DNA from: Paracamarosporium sp. OC-R06-R3
Taxonomy: Eukaryota > Ascomycota > Dothideomycetes > Pleosporales > Didymosphaeriaceae
NCBI GenBank assembly: GCA_019828545.1
Contig: JACVRA010000077.1
Location: forward strand, 62,001 to 126,000
DNA: 64,000 bases
Direction: 5' to 3'
The stretch's first letter is position 1; each line of letters begins with the position of its first letter. The notes beneath the pieces are model-generated. The model did no database searches. It had not been told where the DNA came from and was given only the letters and a program-made list of their open reading frames with translations. This document shows, piece after piece, positions 48,165 through 58,367 of the stretch. The position numbers and the translations under genes are program-made.

Positions 48165-49376
48165 TTATGCGTCCATGTCCCTTTTGAAGCCCTGCCGACC
48201 GCGAGCAATAGCATCTCCCAAATCCATCTCGGATGCTTTGCTTCGTATACCAGATATGAAGCGATGTCCGCCATCCCTGTTGTTCTTGTGCTTCGCCTCC
48301 TCGGCAGCATCTTCAGCCTCGCGCAACCGTACACGCTCAGTGCGTTGTTCTTCGAGTGATGATGCCGCAGACTGCATCTCAGCTAAGCGTGCAGCCATAT
48401 CCTGTTTAGGTGGTGGGGTTAGCTCTCGTTCTCGCCCGTGATGCCTATCTACCCTAGGTAGAGGTGGATCGCGCCGACGATAACTGTGTCGCTCGCGATG
48501 GTTGGCTTCTTTAGTTGCCTCTCGAAACGAAGGTGATCGATATCGCGTCTGATACCTGTTCAGTTCATCATAATATTCGCGGCGGTTTTTGTGGTAAGGT
48601 GACTTGGAACGTGAGCGGTAACGCGGTCTATCTTGGTCGTCTCGGTAACGAGGTGAGCGTGAACGTGAGCGTCGACGGTGTTCGTCCCGCTCATCTCGTC
48701 GGTGCCTGCGGTAACGCCTCTCCTGATCGTGTCGGTCATCAGATGATGTGCGTGAGCGGTCGCGACGGTGGTGACGCCGCTTATCCCGGTCATCGTAGTC
48801 GTCCACCGATCGCGAGCGATCGCGAATAATATATCCATACACGTGCTTTCTTTCACACTCCTTCTCCTTCGCTCGCTTCTCTTCGTACTGTTTCTGCTTC
48901 TGTGCATCCTTCATGGCCTTGATCTGCACCTCCATCTTCTGCTTCTGAATCATGAGGAGCGGGTCCTCGAGCACCTTCTTCTGTGTATCGCGGGCTGAGT
49001 TGGCATTCGCGTTGCCAACCGCGTCGATTCCAACAGCAGCGCCCTTCTGCAAACCTTGCGAGTCGTTTCCTTTGAGCAAACCGTCGATCCTGCGTTTGCC
49101 GAGCAGGTAGCCCTCGCGTTCTTCTGAGATGCCTGTACCATCACCACTTGGTCCTGCGTACATCCAATCGACGCGCTTCGTTGCGACTTTGCCTCCATTT
49201 GCTTCTTGTAATTTCTGCAGCTCTTCGATTTGGCGCTCCTCCTCGCGCTCCTTGCGCAGCTTCTCAATAAGCTTGCGCTCCTCCAAAGCGTTCTTCTCCT
49301 CCTTCCATACTCGCTCTTGGTTCTTCCGCAGATGCGGGTGCCAGCTCTTTTTAGTGTTAAGGTCGTTCCCACCCAT
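48165..49376 (-). CDS. CWC25: Pre-mRNA-splicing factor CWC25
   Basis: One exon of 403 aa. The N-terminus [20 protein letters not shown] and the following [20 protein letters not shown] are the CIR/CWC25 N-terminal domain. [16 protein letters not shown] is the conserved core. The second half is an RS-like region of RD/RS/RR dipeptides, ending in a conserved C-terminal tail. Cwc25 stabilises the activated spliceosome for the first transesterification. It is divergent from ESF2 with 275 bp between starts, likely a shared promoter. Confidence 0.93.
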   Translation of the reverse strand: MGGNDLNTKKSWHPHLRKNQERVWKEEKNALEERKLIEKLRKEREEERQIEELQKLQEANGGKVATKRVDWMYAGPSGDGTGISEEREGYLLGKRRIDGLLKGNDSQGLQKGAAVGIDAVGNANANSARDTQKKVLEDPLLMIQKQKMEVQIKAMKDAQKQKQYEEKRAKEKECERKHVYGYIIRDRSRSVDDYDDRDKRRHHRRDRSRTSSDDRHDQERRYRRHRRDERDEHRRRSRSRSPRYRDDQDRPRYRSRSKSPYHKNRREYYDELNRYQTRYRSPSFREATKEANHRERHSYRRRDPPLPRVDRHHGRERELTPPPKQDMAARLAEMQSAASSLEEQRTERVRLREAEDAAEEAKHKNNRDGGHRFISGIRSKASEMDLGDAIARGRQGFKRDMDA

Positions 49377-49651
49377 GTTTGTAGCGTGTATGCGATGTGG
49401 GGTGTAGTGGAAGCAGGAAGCAGAATGAGAAGACGAACGTAGCTGAACAGACTGGGCGCCACCGACCTCTCGCCAAGCCCCGCCCCACTAAAATTCCACC
49501 TCCACCACAACTCCGCACCACCAAAAGTTTCGCAAGCTCGATCATCCCAGAGAACAGGAAGACTACAATCGGAAGCACGCCAAAATAGTTCCAGCATAGT
49601 TAAACATCCCCGATCCGTTTGGAAACCGACATCCCCCTGCAGCCAATTACA

Positions 49652-50641
49652 ATGGCGACGCGCAAACGCAATGAATGGCTTGACGCCGAGGAGAGTGAGG
49701 AAGAAGAGCGCGACTATGAACCAGAGGACGAGAGTAGATCGCGCATGCTCAAGTCAACGAAGCGAAGAAAGTTGGACTATGATTCTGAGTCAGAAGACGC
49801 AGCAGACGACTTGGACTCTGTTCACGATCAAGATGATGACGACGAGCAAGGCGACTACGATCAGGACACTTTCGACTCGCCTGCCGCCGAACTTGCCCAC
49901 CTCGAAAAGCTTGCTGCTACGCTTCCTACGGATTTAAAACTGCAATCTGGCAAGCTCAACAAACCACTGCCTCTACCGTCCAAACCGAAAAAGGACAAGT
50001 CCGGCGTAATCTATCTTTCCCGCATTCCTCCCTTCATGAAACCCACCGTTCTGCGCTCCCTCCTGACCCCTTACGGCGCCGTCGGTCGCGTCTTCCTCAC
50101 CCCTGAACCTTCCACCTCCCGTACCCAACGCCTGCGCACAGGCGGTACGCGACGCAAGCTCTTCCTCGACGGCTGGGTCGAGTTTCTTTCGAAAAAGGAT
50201 GCCAAGTTCGTGGCCGAAAATCTCAATGCGCAGACCATGGGTGGCAAGAAAAGGGGCAGGTGGCATGATGAGGTCTGGAATGTGAAGTATTTGAGTGGAG
50301 TTAAATGGGCGCATTTAGTGGAGCAAATTCAGAATGAAAATGCTGAGAGGGCGGCGCGGTTGAGGGTGGAGATAGCGCGCGGGAAGAAGGATAATGAGAG
50401 ATTCTTGGAGAACATAGAGAGGGGGAAGATGCTGGAGGGGATGGAGGCGAAGAGAAAAGCGAAAGGAGAGGATGAGGGTTATCACGACAGAGCTGAGGAT
50501 GCTGTCGGACCAGAAGCACAGCAGGAAGGGAGAAAGAAGGAGAGGAGGAGTAAGTTCCAACAGAGGGAGATGCGGACTAAGGCGGATAAGAAGCCTGAAC
50601 CAGGACAAGATGTGCAGAGAGTGCTGGGGTCAATATTTTGA
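49652..50641 (+). CDS. ESF2: Pre-rRNA-processing protein ESF2 (ABT1)
   Basis: One exon of 329 aa. The first ATG with a sensible context is at 49652 (MATRKRNEWLDAEESEEEER). An acidic N-terminus is followed by an RRM-like fold (SGVIYLSRIPPFMKPTVLRS, FLDGWVEFLSKKDAKFVAEN, MGGKKRGRWHDEVWNVKYLS) typical of ESF2/ABT1. A basic coiled C-terminus follows. Esf2 works in the small-subunit processome and activates the helicase Dbp8. It converges on SYF2 with 158 bp between stops. Confidence 0.93.
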   Translation: MATRKRNEWLDAEESEEEERDYEPEDESRSRMLKSTKRRKLDYDSESEDAADDLDSVHDQDDDDEQGDYDQDTFDSPAAELAHLEKLAATLPTDLKLQSGKLNKPLPLPSKPKKDKSGVIYLSRIPPFMKPTVLRSLLTPYGAVGRVFLTPEPSTSRTQRLRTGGTRRKLFLDGWVEFLSKKDAKFVAENLNAQTMGGKKRGRWHDEVWNVKYLSGVKWAHLVEQIQNENAERAARLRVEIARGKKDNERFLENIERGKMLEGMEAKRKAKGEDEGYHDRAEDAVGPEAQQEGRKKERRSKFQQREMRTKADKKPEPGQDVQRVLGSIF

Positions 50642-50799
50642 TGTAGAATTGTGCATTTCAAACTGGCTTGAAAGGCCAGTTATCATTTCGTGTCGTATCT
50701 GTTTCTGCATGCAAACTAAAATGTCAACTGCCAGTTATAACGCCTATGTCGAGTCCCAAACGCCCAACTACCCAGGGTATAATGCCTCTTTTTCTCTGT

Positions 50800-51687
50800 T
50801 CAAATCGCCGTTCCTCGCTCGAAGCTCTCTCTTATCTCTGCCGTGTACCGATTATAGAATCTTGACAGCTTCTCGTTGAACTGCTTGTTCTTCTGGTTGA
50901 TGTACGTAACATCTCCGCCATCGTCGTCATTGATGCCGCGCGCGGCGCGCGCCTTTAGTCGTGCCCTCTCTCCCTTCTCAAGATCTTCGACTAGTTTATC
51001 CACAGCCTCTTTCGACGGTTTATGATCGTGTCCATATAGCTCCTCAACCGGTGTATTTACCCTCCCTTCGGAGTCCACGGTAAAAACCTCTCCACCCTCC
51101 TCTACTAACCTCAATAGTCCCATCCTAACCTGCCTCTGCAAACGCTCCCCCTTCTCCCGCGCATACTCCTCCAAGTCCTTCCCCCCCATCTGCTTCACCT
51201 GCCGCTTATACACCTTATTTGCCTCTCCTCTGTAATCCGCGAAACTGACATTGTCCCGGTTCCGCGCTTTCTTGGCTTGTCGCTTGTCCCATGACTCGCT
51301 CTCTTCGACGGTATAATCCCAGTTTCGTTTGCGCTCAAAATCGGGGTCGTCGGCTTTGAGTAGCTTGTACGATGCTTTTTCGTTGGCGGCTTGCAGTTTG
51401 GTGAGTTGGGCGAGGCGTTGAGGACGATCTTCTGCAGCGCGCAGTTCGGCCTCTGTTTGCCGGCGACCGGACTCTTTTTGCGATTGGAGGGCTTTGAAGC
51501 GGGCCATACGCGCCGCAAGGGCAGCTTTGGGGTTGGTTGAGGAAGGTGTTTCGGTGGGAGTGGAGGTCGTTGGGGAAGCCAAGGCGTGCGGCGAAGTTGA
51601 TTCTTGCATGATGGAAGCGGTTTCTCCTATATCTGTGGGCTCGGCCATGAAGGGTTCGAGGGTGTACGCGTGTGGCCTTGTGGTCAT
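50800..51687 (-). CDS. SYF2: Pre-mRNA-splicing factor SYF2
   Basis: One exon of 295 aa. After a Ser/Thr/Pro-rich lead, AALAARMARFKALQSQKESG, KLLKADDPDFERKRNWDYTV and the conserved KRQVKQMGGKDLEEYAREKG segments give the SYF2 family. The C-terminus ends KLSRFYNRYTAEIRESFERG. It is part of the Prp19/NineTeen spliceosome complex. With CWC25 it places two splicing factors around a ribosome-biogenesis gene in 3.5 kb. Confidence 0.93.
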   Translation of the reverse strand: MTTRPHAYTLEPFMAEPTDIGETASIMQESTSPHALASPTTSTPTETPSSTNPKAALAARMARFKALQSQKESGRRQTEAELRAAEDRPQRLAQLTKLQAANEKASYKLLKADDPDFERKRNWDYTVEESESWDKRQAKKARNRDNVSFADYRGEANKVYKRQVKQMGGKDLEEYAREKGERLQRQVRMGLLRLVEEGGEVFTVDSEGRVNTPVEELYGHDHKPSKEAVDKLVEDLEKGERARLKARAARGINDDDGGDVTYINQKNKQFNEKLSRFYNRYTAEIRESFERGTAI

Positions 51688-52388
51688 CGCTTCTAGAGAA
51701 ACTTGAGGCTATTGCGCATGCCAAGAGATTTAGCGCCGGTCTATCACTCAACCGCACCTTCCCTTTTATCTCCTCGATTGCACTTCTCTCGGTACTTCGA
51801 TAAACACGGCTTATTTCACATTCCCAGTAGTTCCGCAGAAGATGGAGTTCCTTCAATGTCCCAGCCAAGCATCGGTCTTACCCAACGACGCATGACAATT
51901 TTTTAAGCTTGGTTGTTATCCTACACTTCTACTGCCAACATTTTCTACAAGTAATTGCATTCTCACTAACCTTTGACCTTGGTTGAGATTATAAATGTCA
52001 TAGAAACAATATGGAAGAATCCTGTGGGACAACCGATTGTATGCTTAGAATGCGGTTTTTCAACTAATCCGTCGCTGCGTCTAGTGGTGTATGGACCAAG
52101 AACAGTACGTATGCATAGGTTGCATAATTACAGGAGCCATACAGCACAGGCTAAATTAGGTAAGCATCGACCAATGGTGAATACTAAACGTGTCCCCTTA
52201 TTGAACAAAGTCTCAAGCATACCCTGAGAACGAACCTCGAGCTGCAACGTAGCCGTAGATCATTGTACTTGATACTACGTTAGCACTGCCACCTGGAAAA
52301 AGGCAATTTTCTTTTTGGGATGGCTCTGGCCTGATCATCAAACCCTAGGGACCTCTACCATGGATAAGCAAAAACTTCGGTGCACGGT

Positions 52389-52463
52389 GGGTGACAGAAT
52401 AAACTGAACCTTTTTGGGTGGGGTGGAGGTGATGCCAGGAATGTTCAGTTTACTTCGTCACCC
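52389..52463. repeat. Imperfect 21-bp inverted repeat (foldback/MITE-like)
   Basis: Arm GGGTGACAGAATAAACTGAAC (52389-52409) matches the reverse complement of 52443-52463 at 18 of 21 positions, with a 33-nt spacer; mismatches are A/G transitions. A short GGTGGGTGA direct repeat flanks both ends. It may be a small foldback element. Confidence 0.6.
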
Positions 52464-52829
52464 TGGTGGGTGATCAAATCTGCTTTTTGTAGTCACGAGC
52501 CATGAACGAACTGCGGATTAAAAGCTCAACACACAAAGAAACGGGAGTTGCGAGTGGGTATCGGCCCATCATACAACAATAGGTATGATAGTATCCACAG
52601 ATTGTTCATCAAATTACATTTTATCCTCGCATTACTTCACCCACGAAGACAACGTAAATATCACTGTATCTCCCCATCAAACTATTCCTGCCCAGCTAAA
52701 GACTCCACGTACGTTACATCTACGATCCCGGTTTCAGTACTTGTCAAAAGACCGATTTCATGGACAAAGACGAATTTGGTTAGTGCGCTGTCATCCCGGC
52801 CTCTCTCAGGTGTTTTAAAGGACGTTTTA

Positions 52830-53189
52830 AAGTTCTTCTCAACGGTGATATCGTTCTCAAAAGAGGCGATACAACAGCAACGAACCAACCGTTGACAACC
52901 GTACCGAGATGGAAGCTTCTCGAATTTATAATAAAGGGTACGTTTCTCTACTTATACATTGAGTGTGGCTAACGTGTATATAGACATTACCGGTGCCTTA
53001 TTTAGAGACCACCTTTATAGATTCGCAGGTCTCTCTCTTAAATATAGCGAGCACGAACGCAAAGATGAGGATAATGTTCCCTTCACGGAATATAAAGTGC
53101 GGCTTTCTAGTATCACCGAACTTATCCGTGCCGCCATCCGACATGTAGGTCTCCGCGCCGCCGCTGCCGGACGTAAAGCAGGCCTTTAG
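52830..53189 (+). pseudogene. Coding-like fragment, unknown, probably degenerate
   Basis: Two phase-compatible pieces, roughly 52830-52937 ending in EFIIK and 52984-53189 starting DITGALFRDHLYRFAGLSLK, can be joined by a GTACGT...ATATAG intron, but no ATG gives this frame and flanking frames are broken. The C-terminal part has SSITELIRAAIRHVGLRAAA. It is coding-like in composition but resembles no family I recognise. A functional gene with an unseen start exon is possible. Confidence 0.3.
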
Positions 53190-53486
53190 CATCGAGTGTG
53201 TTTCATTTTAGGTTCGCTTATTCCTCCCCTAATCGTAGCAAGACGATTCCGTACCTTACATCCCTCCCGCCCCAGCCTCCACAGCGCGGCCACCTGCGCT
53301 GCGTAGAACATGACATCACGACGACTGTGCCAGCCTGCTGTGCCCCTACGAGCGCTCCCTAAGAGGTTAAAGGAGGAGCACGCACGTTCAACGCATCCTT
53401 TCTCTTCTCCTTTTCCTTCCTCTCCCTTCCGTTCACGCTAACCCCTACTGCTTGCTTCGTCGTAACTCATCGTCGTCTAAGTCAGT

Positions 53487-54338
53487 ATGGAAAATGCAGC
53501 ACATACTGTCCTCTCATTCACTCGCTTCACTCGCTTCCCTGAGCTTACCCTCGAGCTGCGAGACATGATATGGCGCGAAGCGCTGCCGGAGGGGCCTACT
53601 CCGGCGCTCGTTCCCTTCAAGGCGGGCTGCTGGGAGCCTAGGTCTGTTGAACCGGACCTTACTCTCACGTTCCGGCACGATCGCTTAGACCCTGTTAAGT
53701 TCGAGGTAGCGTTGCTTCTTGTTAGTCGTGAGGCTCGTAGGGTCGCCCTGGCATGGATCCGCGAGCGGGGGTTTTCGATGAGGCCAAGTTCCGCCGACGT
53801 CCCCCTCTGCATCCGCCCATTCGATCCGGTTGTAGATGTCCTCTACGTCCCTCCAGAGCACTACCGGGTCTTCGAAACCGAAGCGACTGAGCGAGCCTTC
53901 GAACCGGACCTCGTCGAGCGGAACTATAGCCTAGCCTCGAGCCTCTGGCGTATCGCCACGCCACAGGCCTTGGTCGAGGAGCAGATGGTGCATGCACCTA
54001 TCTTTGCTTCCAATTCTCTTGCTGTGACGGAGGTGCTCGTCCTCGTCGATCCGCCGAAGGAGCTGCGATCGGCTCGTCAGACGGCAGAAGATGAGGAGGC
54101 ACGACCGAACTGGGGATTAGACGCTAGATGGGGCGATGCGTTCGTCTGGGATAGTAAGACCGGGCTTTCCAAGCTTAGTCGTGGGACTCGACCCGTGATA
54201 GGGGAGGGGGGTCACCCTCCAAGGTTCTCCCACTCCTTTTGTAAAGGCCTTTGTAATGCGCATTTCCCGTGCGATCTGCAGTCTACACCCAGTACACGGT
54301 CCCCTGTCTCGGCCCCTCTATTCCTTAGCCTAGGCTAG
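53487..54338 (+). CDS. 2EXR-domain protein
   Basis: One exon of 283 aa. The N-terminal signature FTRFPELTLELRDMIWREAL is that of the fungal 2EXR family (expanded in Pezizomycotina, unknown function), followed by the recurring VALLLVSREARRVALAWIRE segment. The C-terminal 40 residues lose the usual pattern, so the true end may use an intron into the downstream frame (54463 on). Codon use is GC-rich compared with the surrounding AT-richer DNA. It stands alone in an accessory-looking stretch. Confidence 0.7.
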   Translation: MENAAHTVLSFTRFTRFPELTLELRDMIWREALPEGPTPALVPFKAGCWEPRSVEPDLTLTFRHDRLDPVKFEVALLLVSREARRVALAWIRERGFSMRPSSADVPLCIRPFDPVVDVLYVPPEHYRVFETEATERAFEPDLVERNYSLASSLWRIATPQALVEEQMVHAPIFASNSLAVTEVLVLVDPPKELRSARQTAEDEEARPNWGLDARWGDAFVWDSKTGLSKLSRGTRPVIGEGGHPPRFSHSFCKGLCNAHFPCDLQSTPSTRSPVSAPLFLSLG

Positions 54339-54462
54339 GAGCACACCTATAACGAAGATCAAATGGTCTTTTTCGTACGTTTAGCTTCCTTTCACTTGTT
54401 TCTCTTTTAAAACGAAACTAACTATCATTATAGATAATCCCCCGTGAAGATGCCATGCTTAA

Positions 54463-54819
54463 AATGGTATCTACCAGAATGCCCTCAATATTTTCGATAC
54501 GTTCAAAAAGGTTGAAGACGAGGAACTGCTTAATAATTTTAGGAGACTCTATAATGTTCCTACCATCGTTAGCACGACAGGAAACGCCATGTTGATGGAT
54601 ATCCCCATAGATACGGCCATGATCTCTAGTTCTATCGAGGGCAAGAGTAAAGCTCTAGTCCGCGAGGTGAATACTAAAGGCAGCCTCGCTATCACTAGTA
54701 AAAACATGAAAAGAGCTAATTAGATATCTATGGACCCAAGCCTCATAGATCCGAACCTAGTCACCAACATTATGAGCATGACCGATAGTGATAGCGGCTC
54801 GAGTGCCCTTGCCACATAG
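54463..54819 (+). pseudogene. Interrupted reading frame downstream of the 2EXR gene
   Basis: One frame is open for 86 codons from 54463 (NGIYQNALNIFDTFKKVEDE, RRLYNVPTIVSTTGNAMLMD), broken by TAG at 54721-54723, then open 31 more codons to TAG at 54817. Composition is protein-like but I recognise no family. It could be the lost 3' exon of the 2EXR gene or a relic of another gene. Confidence 0.35.
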
Positions 54820-55213
54820 TATTTTTTGAATATAACTCAATAATAGATATGGGTAGGTGCTTATTTGTTTTTGTATACTTTGCCACCCTGATACTAGACG
54901 ACATATACTCAGTAGTAGACGACGCTAGGTTGGATGAGATGAGCAATTCAACTAGCAGTTGCAATATGTTTAAACAGCAGCTACATTATTTGCACAGCTT
55001 CGCATTTAAACTAGGCTCATAACTTAGCCTATTAGAGTGAGCGAAGTTAAACTTTGGATTTGAATGGCTAATCTCAATAAACTTGCCACTTATTGCCTGA
55101 GAGGAGTAGCTAGTCTTGCGTTCTACTGCAGCGCTTCTAGATGCGAGACGTCTAATGACGTCCACGCCCAAACGAACACCGGTTTTGTCTGAAGCTGGAT
55201 GCTTGTAGATACA
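54820..55213. other. Intergenic region
   Basis: 394 bp of AT-rich DNA before the cupin stop. A minus-strand frame at 54986-55171 has no family signal. Confidence 0.4.
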
Positions 55214-55741
55214 TTAAGCAGATCTAGGCTCCCAACCCTCTTTTGCCATGTCGAAGCTCTCCATAGTAAATGCCGGCGCGACAGTGCATCCTACAAGCGT
55301 CCAATCACCCAAGCTCTGAGCATGTTGCCATTCGTTTCGTTCAACGACAATCTGAGGACGTTGACCCTAGTCCGAGAATTTTAGCGCTGACTTCGTGAGC
55401 ATTAACGAGAGATAGCCCGGACTTACTGCCGAAAGATCCGTTCCCAATACCAGGTCTCGTACGGGCTTGCCATCGTCCCAGGACAGAGATAGCTGTAACG
55501 GAGCACCTGCATAGAAATGCCAGACCTCGACAGCATCGGTGACGCGATGCCAATGCGAAAGACCTGACTCGCCTTCAAGCAAATAGTAGATTTGAGTACT
55601 GTGCGCACGTCCCGTAGAATCGGTGGCCGGATCGCGAAACGTTTCGATGAAATAGCCTTTTTCTGGGTGAGGCTTCAGGTTGAGTTCTGCGATAATGTCT
55701 CTCGCCGCTTTGGCGTTTGCAGTTGGTTTGGATGCCATCAT
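55214..55741 (-). CDS. Cupin_5 (DUF985) family protein
   Basis: Exons 55741-55427 and 55366-55214 on the minus strand, intron 60 nt, encode 155 aa. Family motifs: LNLKPHPEKGYFIETFRDPA, YYLLEGESGLSHWHRV (with metal-ligand His-Trp-His), EVWHFYAGAPLQL, LGTDLSAGQRPQIVV, and the end SLGDWTLVGCTVAPAFTMES. The single-domain cupins of this family are of unknown substrate; size is standard (150-170 aa). Splicing restores the GQRPQ...WTLVGCTVAP C-terminus, which strongly supports the model. It is a clean gene inside an otherwise eroded region. Confidence 0.88.
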
Positions 55742-57258
55742 GAGTGTATGACGTTAAAGATTGTGTGATGGTTGGCTTCGCGGTGAGAAGAGGTGAAAGG
55801 AAACATCATTACGTCAGCCATTTCTGATTCGTAAACCCCAGGGTGGCTCAGCGTGGATCCTAACCCTAATTGTCAAGATAGCATACAGGTAGCACTGCAC
55901 TCTTGGCAATCGACACAACCTACCCATTGCTCTAGGTTTCTTTAGTCTCATGCGTTGTGAAGTGAAATATACCATTCTACTAGCACCTGTACCCGTCGAT
56001 GATATTGACTATCTGTCGATGATATTTGTCGGTACAGTCTGGTCCTCCTGTCTCAGCAACATCAAGGTCTTCTACTCAACGGGGACGAACGGCAGTCCTG
56101 GGAATTCGGGAATTCGGGAAATTGGACTCTTGTCGGCACCACCAGTGAGATATACCTCTTTTTCGTCCATATACGGTTAAGGGAAAGTGTTTGCTGGCTT
56201 CAAGCGCGCTGGCTTCGAGATTCAAAGACAAAGGTGGTTAGTCCGTAGGGCCAATCTTCTTAAAGCCTTTAAGTACATAGGTTCTATAGAACTTGCCTCT
56301 GCAGGTTGACGAACTTTGCACTTACCTAGTAATTAGTGCTAGTGATTATTCACTAGAACGGTCTCTAGTAGGTGGAAATGATAGGAAGAGCATTTGTGGC
56401 CGAGGATGCCCATAAACTCCATCCCAGGTTCCTTCTCTTTCTCGATATTGAAGATCATACAACCCACATCAAGCAACCGATTGGAGGTGCTTGAGCTGAA
56501 CCATGAGCAATTGCAAAGTTAGTTTTATTGATGACTGACCGCCCAGGAATGTTTAATGCGCGTCGAGGAGTTAGTTGTACACGGAGATTATATTTCATTG
56601 ACACTCAAGCTAAAAGCTATAAACTCAGTTTTAAGGATATAGTCTTAATATCCATGATTTCTAGACGCTATTAAAATTTGCATCACATATTGGTCTTACT
56701 CATTGTTTCAGCGTTGGAGTTTATGTGACACAGCAACTCTACCTAGATGTCGTTGATCATGGAGCTTGCTCGCGTCAGCATTCACGGCATATCCTCAGAT
56801 ACACAATCTAGTAGGGATTGGCACCTCCTCTTCGATACAGTTTCCTAAAACTAATCAGTGGATGACATATTCATATATCAGTATTGAACCAGATGCTGCT
56901 CGCAACGCTTACTCACCACGGACCTGATACAACTTCAGCTCGTATTGGCTTATTAACGGCGCTACGTCTGCGGACTTCACTTACGCATAGTTCCGCAATG
57001 GTAGTTTAACCAACCTATGCACACAGGCTTAGTCACTTATCATTGGCTATTGCCCATCATTAGAAGTACGATCTAGATTATGCACAACGGTTAGGCCAGT
57101 GGTACGATATATGGTATCTCGGAGGAAATATCGCAGGAAGAGGAAGGATTTGCTCACCTGATATACAAGAGAACCAAACTTGATGAAGGTTCGGTATAAA
57201 TGTGAATAGATCACCATGTCAAGTCTATCATCAAGCTCTACAGCAGCATTGTTCTAAA
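55742..57258. other. 1.5-kb gene-poor AT-rich region
   Basis: No gene is supported. It holds a small GGGAATTC tandem (about 56098-56118) and TGTCGATGATATT near-repeats (about 55996-56030). Its right end is the promoter of the polysaccharide lyase. Confidence 0.45.
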
Positions 57259-58032
57259 ATGTTTGCGCGGGCTACCACTCTCACCATCTGGCTCCTTCCA
57301 CTTGCCATTGCCACCCAAGAGTTTGTGAACCATGGCACAACTAGTGGCTGGGATACTCAGTGGATCGACCTTAAAAGCAAAGGCTACATACTCGACTCAA
57401 CCAGCGCCTTCTACGGTGGCGGGCAATCCCTCAAGTTTGGACAAGAATATCTCGGCAGCAGTTACAATGACCGCTACCACGCTGAGAAGCTGTATTATCA
57501 CGGTTACAAGCGCGATGAGGAGAAGTTCTATGGCTTCGCTTTCCGATTGCACTCAGGGTGGGAATTCGACTTGCAGAGCTACAACATTGCGCAATTTGGC
57601 GCCAACTTTGAGGATATCAACAACAATTCTTGTTATGATTTCAGTCCGACAACTATGATCTGGATCAACGGAACGAAGCTGTTCGCCCGCACAAAAAACG
57701 GTCAGATGTTGCAGGGTCAGAAGTGTCCTCCAAAGGACAGGAAGTGGGACTGCAGCCTTGGTCCTAACTGTCAGCCGACTGAGTCGTTCCAACTCAAAAA
57801 TGACGAAAGCAACATAGGAGAGATTAAAGCAGGTGTGTGGTATCGGTTGACATTTCGCGTAAAGTGGAAGAGCGATACGACGGGCGAGTTTCAGGCATGG
57901 TTGAACGGCACCCAAGTCGCTGACAGGAAAACCACCAAAACTACGCTGTTGGATGATCATAGAGACTATCAATTCCGCGTGGGGCTGTATGCGAACAGTT
58001 GGTATGACGAACATAAGATGGTGGGAAATTAG
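57259..58032 (+). CDS. Secreted polysaccharide lyase, PL20-like (glucuronan lyase type), truncated by an in-frame TAG
   Basis: One exon from ATG 57259 encodes 257 aa up to a TAG at 58030-58032. A signal peptide (MFARATTLTIWLLPLAIA) is followed by the beta-jelly-roll pattern of the Polysacc_lyase/PL20 family: GWDTQWIDLKSKGYILDST, GFAFRLHSGWEFDLQSYNIA, GVWYRLTFRVKWKSDTTGEF, YQFRVGLYANSWYD. Immediately past the TAG the same frame stays open for 28 codons to 58117 and reads PQRMLWIDEIGIGTTFADAD, the strand that closes this fold in other members. So the stop looks like a CAG-to-TAG change (Gln to stop, a CpA-to-TpA change as made by RIP). Enzymes of this family cut beta-1,4-glucuronan or related uronic-acid polymers. 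It may now be inactive or depend on readthrough. Confidence 0.82.
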   Translation: MFARATTLTIWLLPLAIATQEFVNHGTTSGWDTQWIDLKSKGYILDSTSAFYGGGQSLKFGQEYLGSSYNDRYHAEKLYYHGYKRDEEKFYGFAFRLHSGWEFDLQSYNIAQFGANFEDINNNSCYDFSPTTMIWINGTKLFARTKNGQMLQGQKCPPKDRKWDCSLGPNCQPTESFQLKNDESNIGEIKAGVWYRLTFRVKWKSDTTGEFQAWLNGTQVADRKTTKTTLLDDHRDYQFRVGLYANSWYDEHKMVGN

Positions 58033-58367
58033 CCGCAAAGGATGTTGTGGATCGATGAGATTGGCATTGGAACTACGTTTGCAGATGCGGATCCGGACGA
58101 GATCAAGAAGAGCGCTTAGAAGGACGTCAGAACAGTTGCCATATTGTACCAATATACAGAATATGGGAACACATCATGTATAGGCGCTGTGCTGTGTGAA
58201 GCAAGCCAAGTCCTAGCCAGACTATTAAACTCCGTAGCTTCTTCCCGGTAACTTCTCCCTTGAGATTGTCCAGCACCTGCCGATAGCGCTAAACAATCAA
58301 TGACCTGATATCAGCACCAACCTGAACTCCACGCTATGCATCATAAACAAAAATCATAACCCGGAAG

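Larger units (their letters stand above)
51688..53486. other. Gene-poor region with foldback element and frame fragments
   Basis: 1.8 kb between SYF2 and the 2EXR gene. It starts a stretch that is less dense and more AT-rich than its neighbours. It holds the foldback repeat at 52389-52463 and a broken coding-like segment at about 52800-53189. Confidence 0.45.
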
